Assembly: GCA_009746045.1 (NCBI GenBank)
Contig: RPFO01000276.1
Coordinates: forward strand, 4,318,207 to 4,382,206
Length of the DNA: 64,000 nucleotides
Reading direction: 5' to 3'
Source of the DNA: Mesostigma viride
Taxonomy: Eukaryota; Streptophyta; Mesostigmatophyceae; Mesostigmatales; Mesostigmataceae
The stretch's first letter is position 1. Each line of letters begins with the position of its first letter. Shown one piece after another: positions 62,952-64,000 of the stretch. A program made the translations under genes and the position numbers. Below the pieces are notes generated by a model. It saw only the letters and a program-made list of their open reading frames with translations, was not told where the DNA came from and did no database searches.

Positions 62952-63647
62952 TGTAACAACCAAATGTTACATCCAAAGTTTTCCTACTGTTGAATCTTAT
63001 TATGAGTTCTTTAGGACAATTATTTGAGAAGTTAGGAGGCTTCGACGTCTGATAGATATTGGGCCTGCTGAGATCTGTCGAATCTATTGTTCTACCCTCA
63101 TTGGTCGTGGCCTGATCCACGTAGGGTACTTTGCATGGTTTGTTCAGTCAGTCATAGATTCTCTAAGTACCGTTGTACCTGGTGGATTTGGTTCCAGGTC
63201 ATGAGATTTCGTATGTGCTGGCTTTGTGTTGTGTTGAGGATTCGGAGGCTAAGATCTTATCTTGAGTGATCCTCACTTTTGATTGGTCCTTCCGGGTTAG
63301 GGTTGATGGATGCTGCGTGCACGATGACTTTTATCCTGTTTGGGGGGCGTGCATGTGTGCGTACGTGAGAGCTAAAGCTATGGTGTAATTCAAGGGTTTC
63401 CTTGTTTCATCAATCAAACAACCCTTGCTAAAAGTCAACTATAACTTCAACAGATAGTCGACTTGGATATAACTTGTCTGTTGTGTCTAACAAGGGTGGG
63501 GACTCATTCCCTTAACTGTTGAAGATCCATCTTCATTGCTTCTCTGGACGTGAAGTTATCTGTCGCGACTCCAACCCAGGTATAAAGATCTTTTCACGCT
63601 AATGTTATACTGAGGCTGTTGCAAACACAACATTTTTAGTCGTTACA
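62952..63647 (+). repeat. 3' LTR (696 bp)
   Basis: TGTAACAACC...GTCGTTACA, same termini as the 5' LTR. See the 5' LTR entry for the uneven divergence. Confidence 0.95.
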
Positions 63648-64000
63648 GACGGGCAGGGTTGCCACCTGCTCATCGATGTCTCCGCGGCTCGGCCGCTTTC
63701 CGGTCGCCACATCCTCCGGGCGGCTGTGGATGCCAGCGCTGCTGCCGCTGTGGCTGAGCGCGACAAGTTTGGCTCCTACGGCAATGTGGGGCCCCACCGG
63801 GTCATCCCCTTTGTCCTTGAGGAGTTCGGGGCCATGGGCCCCAAGACAGCGGAGTTTTTCCACGAGTGCTGCCAGCGCCGTGAAGACCGCCTCGACCTCG
63901 AGGGTCAGACCGCCCCGTGGTCGGCCCGCACGTGGTCCTCGTATTGGCGGCAGCGCCTGTCACTCGCTCTCACTCGCACCGTGGCTGATGTGTTATTCCG
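63648..64000 (+). pseudogene. Family B copy, right part (runs off the window)
   Basis: Resumes the endonuclease domain after the LTR insertion: GCHLLIDVSAARPLSGRHIL, FGSYGNVGPHRVIPFVLEEF, GAMGPKTAEFFHECCQRRED, then toward the C-terminus (LALTRTVADVLF) at the window edge. It is clearly homologous to family A here but diverged (SGRHILRAAVDASAAAAVAE where A has ALSHVAGASLTAGYTADRAE). Confidence 0.9.

Larger units (their letters stand above)
54249..63647 (+). mobile_element. Ty3/gypsy LTR retrotransposon, chromovirus type
   Basis: 9399 bp with a 5-bp target duplication GACGG at 54244-54248 and 63648-63652. LTRs begin TGTAAC and end GTTACA. Order: 5' LTR, primer-binding site, gag with CCHC knuckle, pol as PR-RT-RNase H-integrase-chromodomain, an extra ORF, polypurine tract, 3' LTR. 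Integrase after RNase H places it in Ty3/gypsy (Metaviridae), and the C-terminal chromodomain in the chromoviruses. All ORFs are broken, so it is not autonomous as read. Confidence 0.95.

Overview
This is a nuclear fragment from a eukaryote with GC-rich, intron-dense genes and many transposons. The best guess is a green microalga: it has a bacterial-type organellar aspartyl-tRNA synthetase, short GC-rich exons separated by ~0.5-1.2 kb introns full of minisatellites, and a mix of Ty3/chromovirus, piggyBac, hAT and restriction-like-endonuclease (RLE) retrotransposons. The species cannot be assigned from the sequence alone. No rRNA, complete tRNA or CRISPR locus was seen.

Layout. Positions 1-3100 are mostly non-coding, with a possible two-exon piece of a minus-strand gene (820-2347). 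Positions 3125-17190 hold the one confidently recognised host gene, aspartyl-tRNA synthetase: 15 exons on the + strand that join without any frameshift into 721 codons. Almost every large intron carries its own tandem repeat. From 17.2 kb to the end the window is transposon on transposon.

Five repeat groups can be told apart. Family A is an RLE-type non-LTR retrotransposon. One full-length copy (47021-54051) begins with a 170-bp tandem array and encodes a PHD finger, a RING-H2 finger, a C2H2-like finger, reverse transcriptase, a CCHC finger and an RLE domain. More than ten 5'-truncated copies lie elsewhere. Family B is a related RLE element seen only as 3' pieces. Family C consists of ~2-kb elements that carry only a LINE ORF1-like protein and a 3'UTR ending in AATT/CAATT microsatellite. 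DNA transposons make up the fourth group: a piggyBac-like element (21619-28549) with two further TTAA-flanked elements nested inside one another, and a hAT element (35351-38889) inserted into a family A tail. The fifth is a 9.4-kb Ty3/gypsy chromovirus (54249-63647) with LTRs, a 5-bp target duplication and an extra ORF after pol, inserted into a family B copy that runs off the window's right edge.

The transposon genes are almost all broken by frameshifts or stops, while the synthetase exons are clean, so most breaks probably reflect decay. Some breaks in family A fall in long C runs and could be sequence errors. Nested insertions give a relative chronology: truncated B copy, then family A insertions at its 5' junction and the chromovirus in its endonuclease domain; RT remnant, then piggyBac, then the second TTAA element, then the third.
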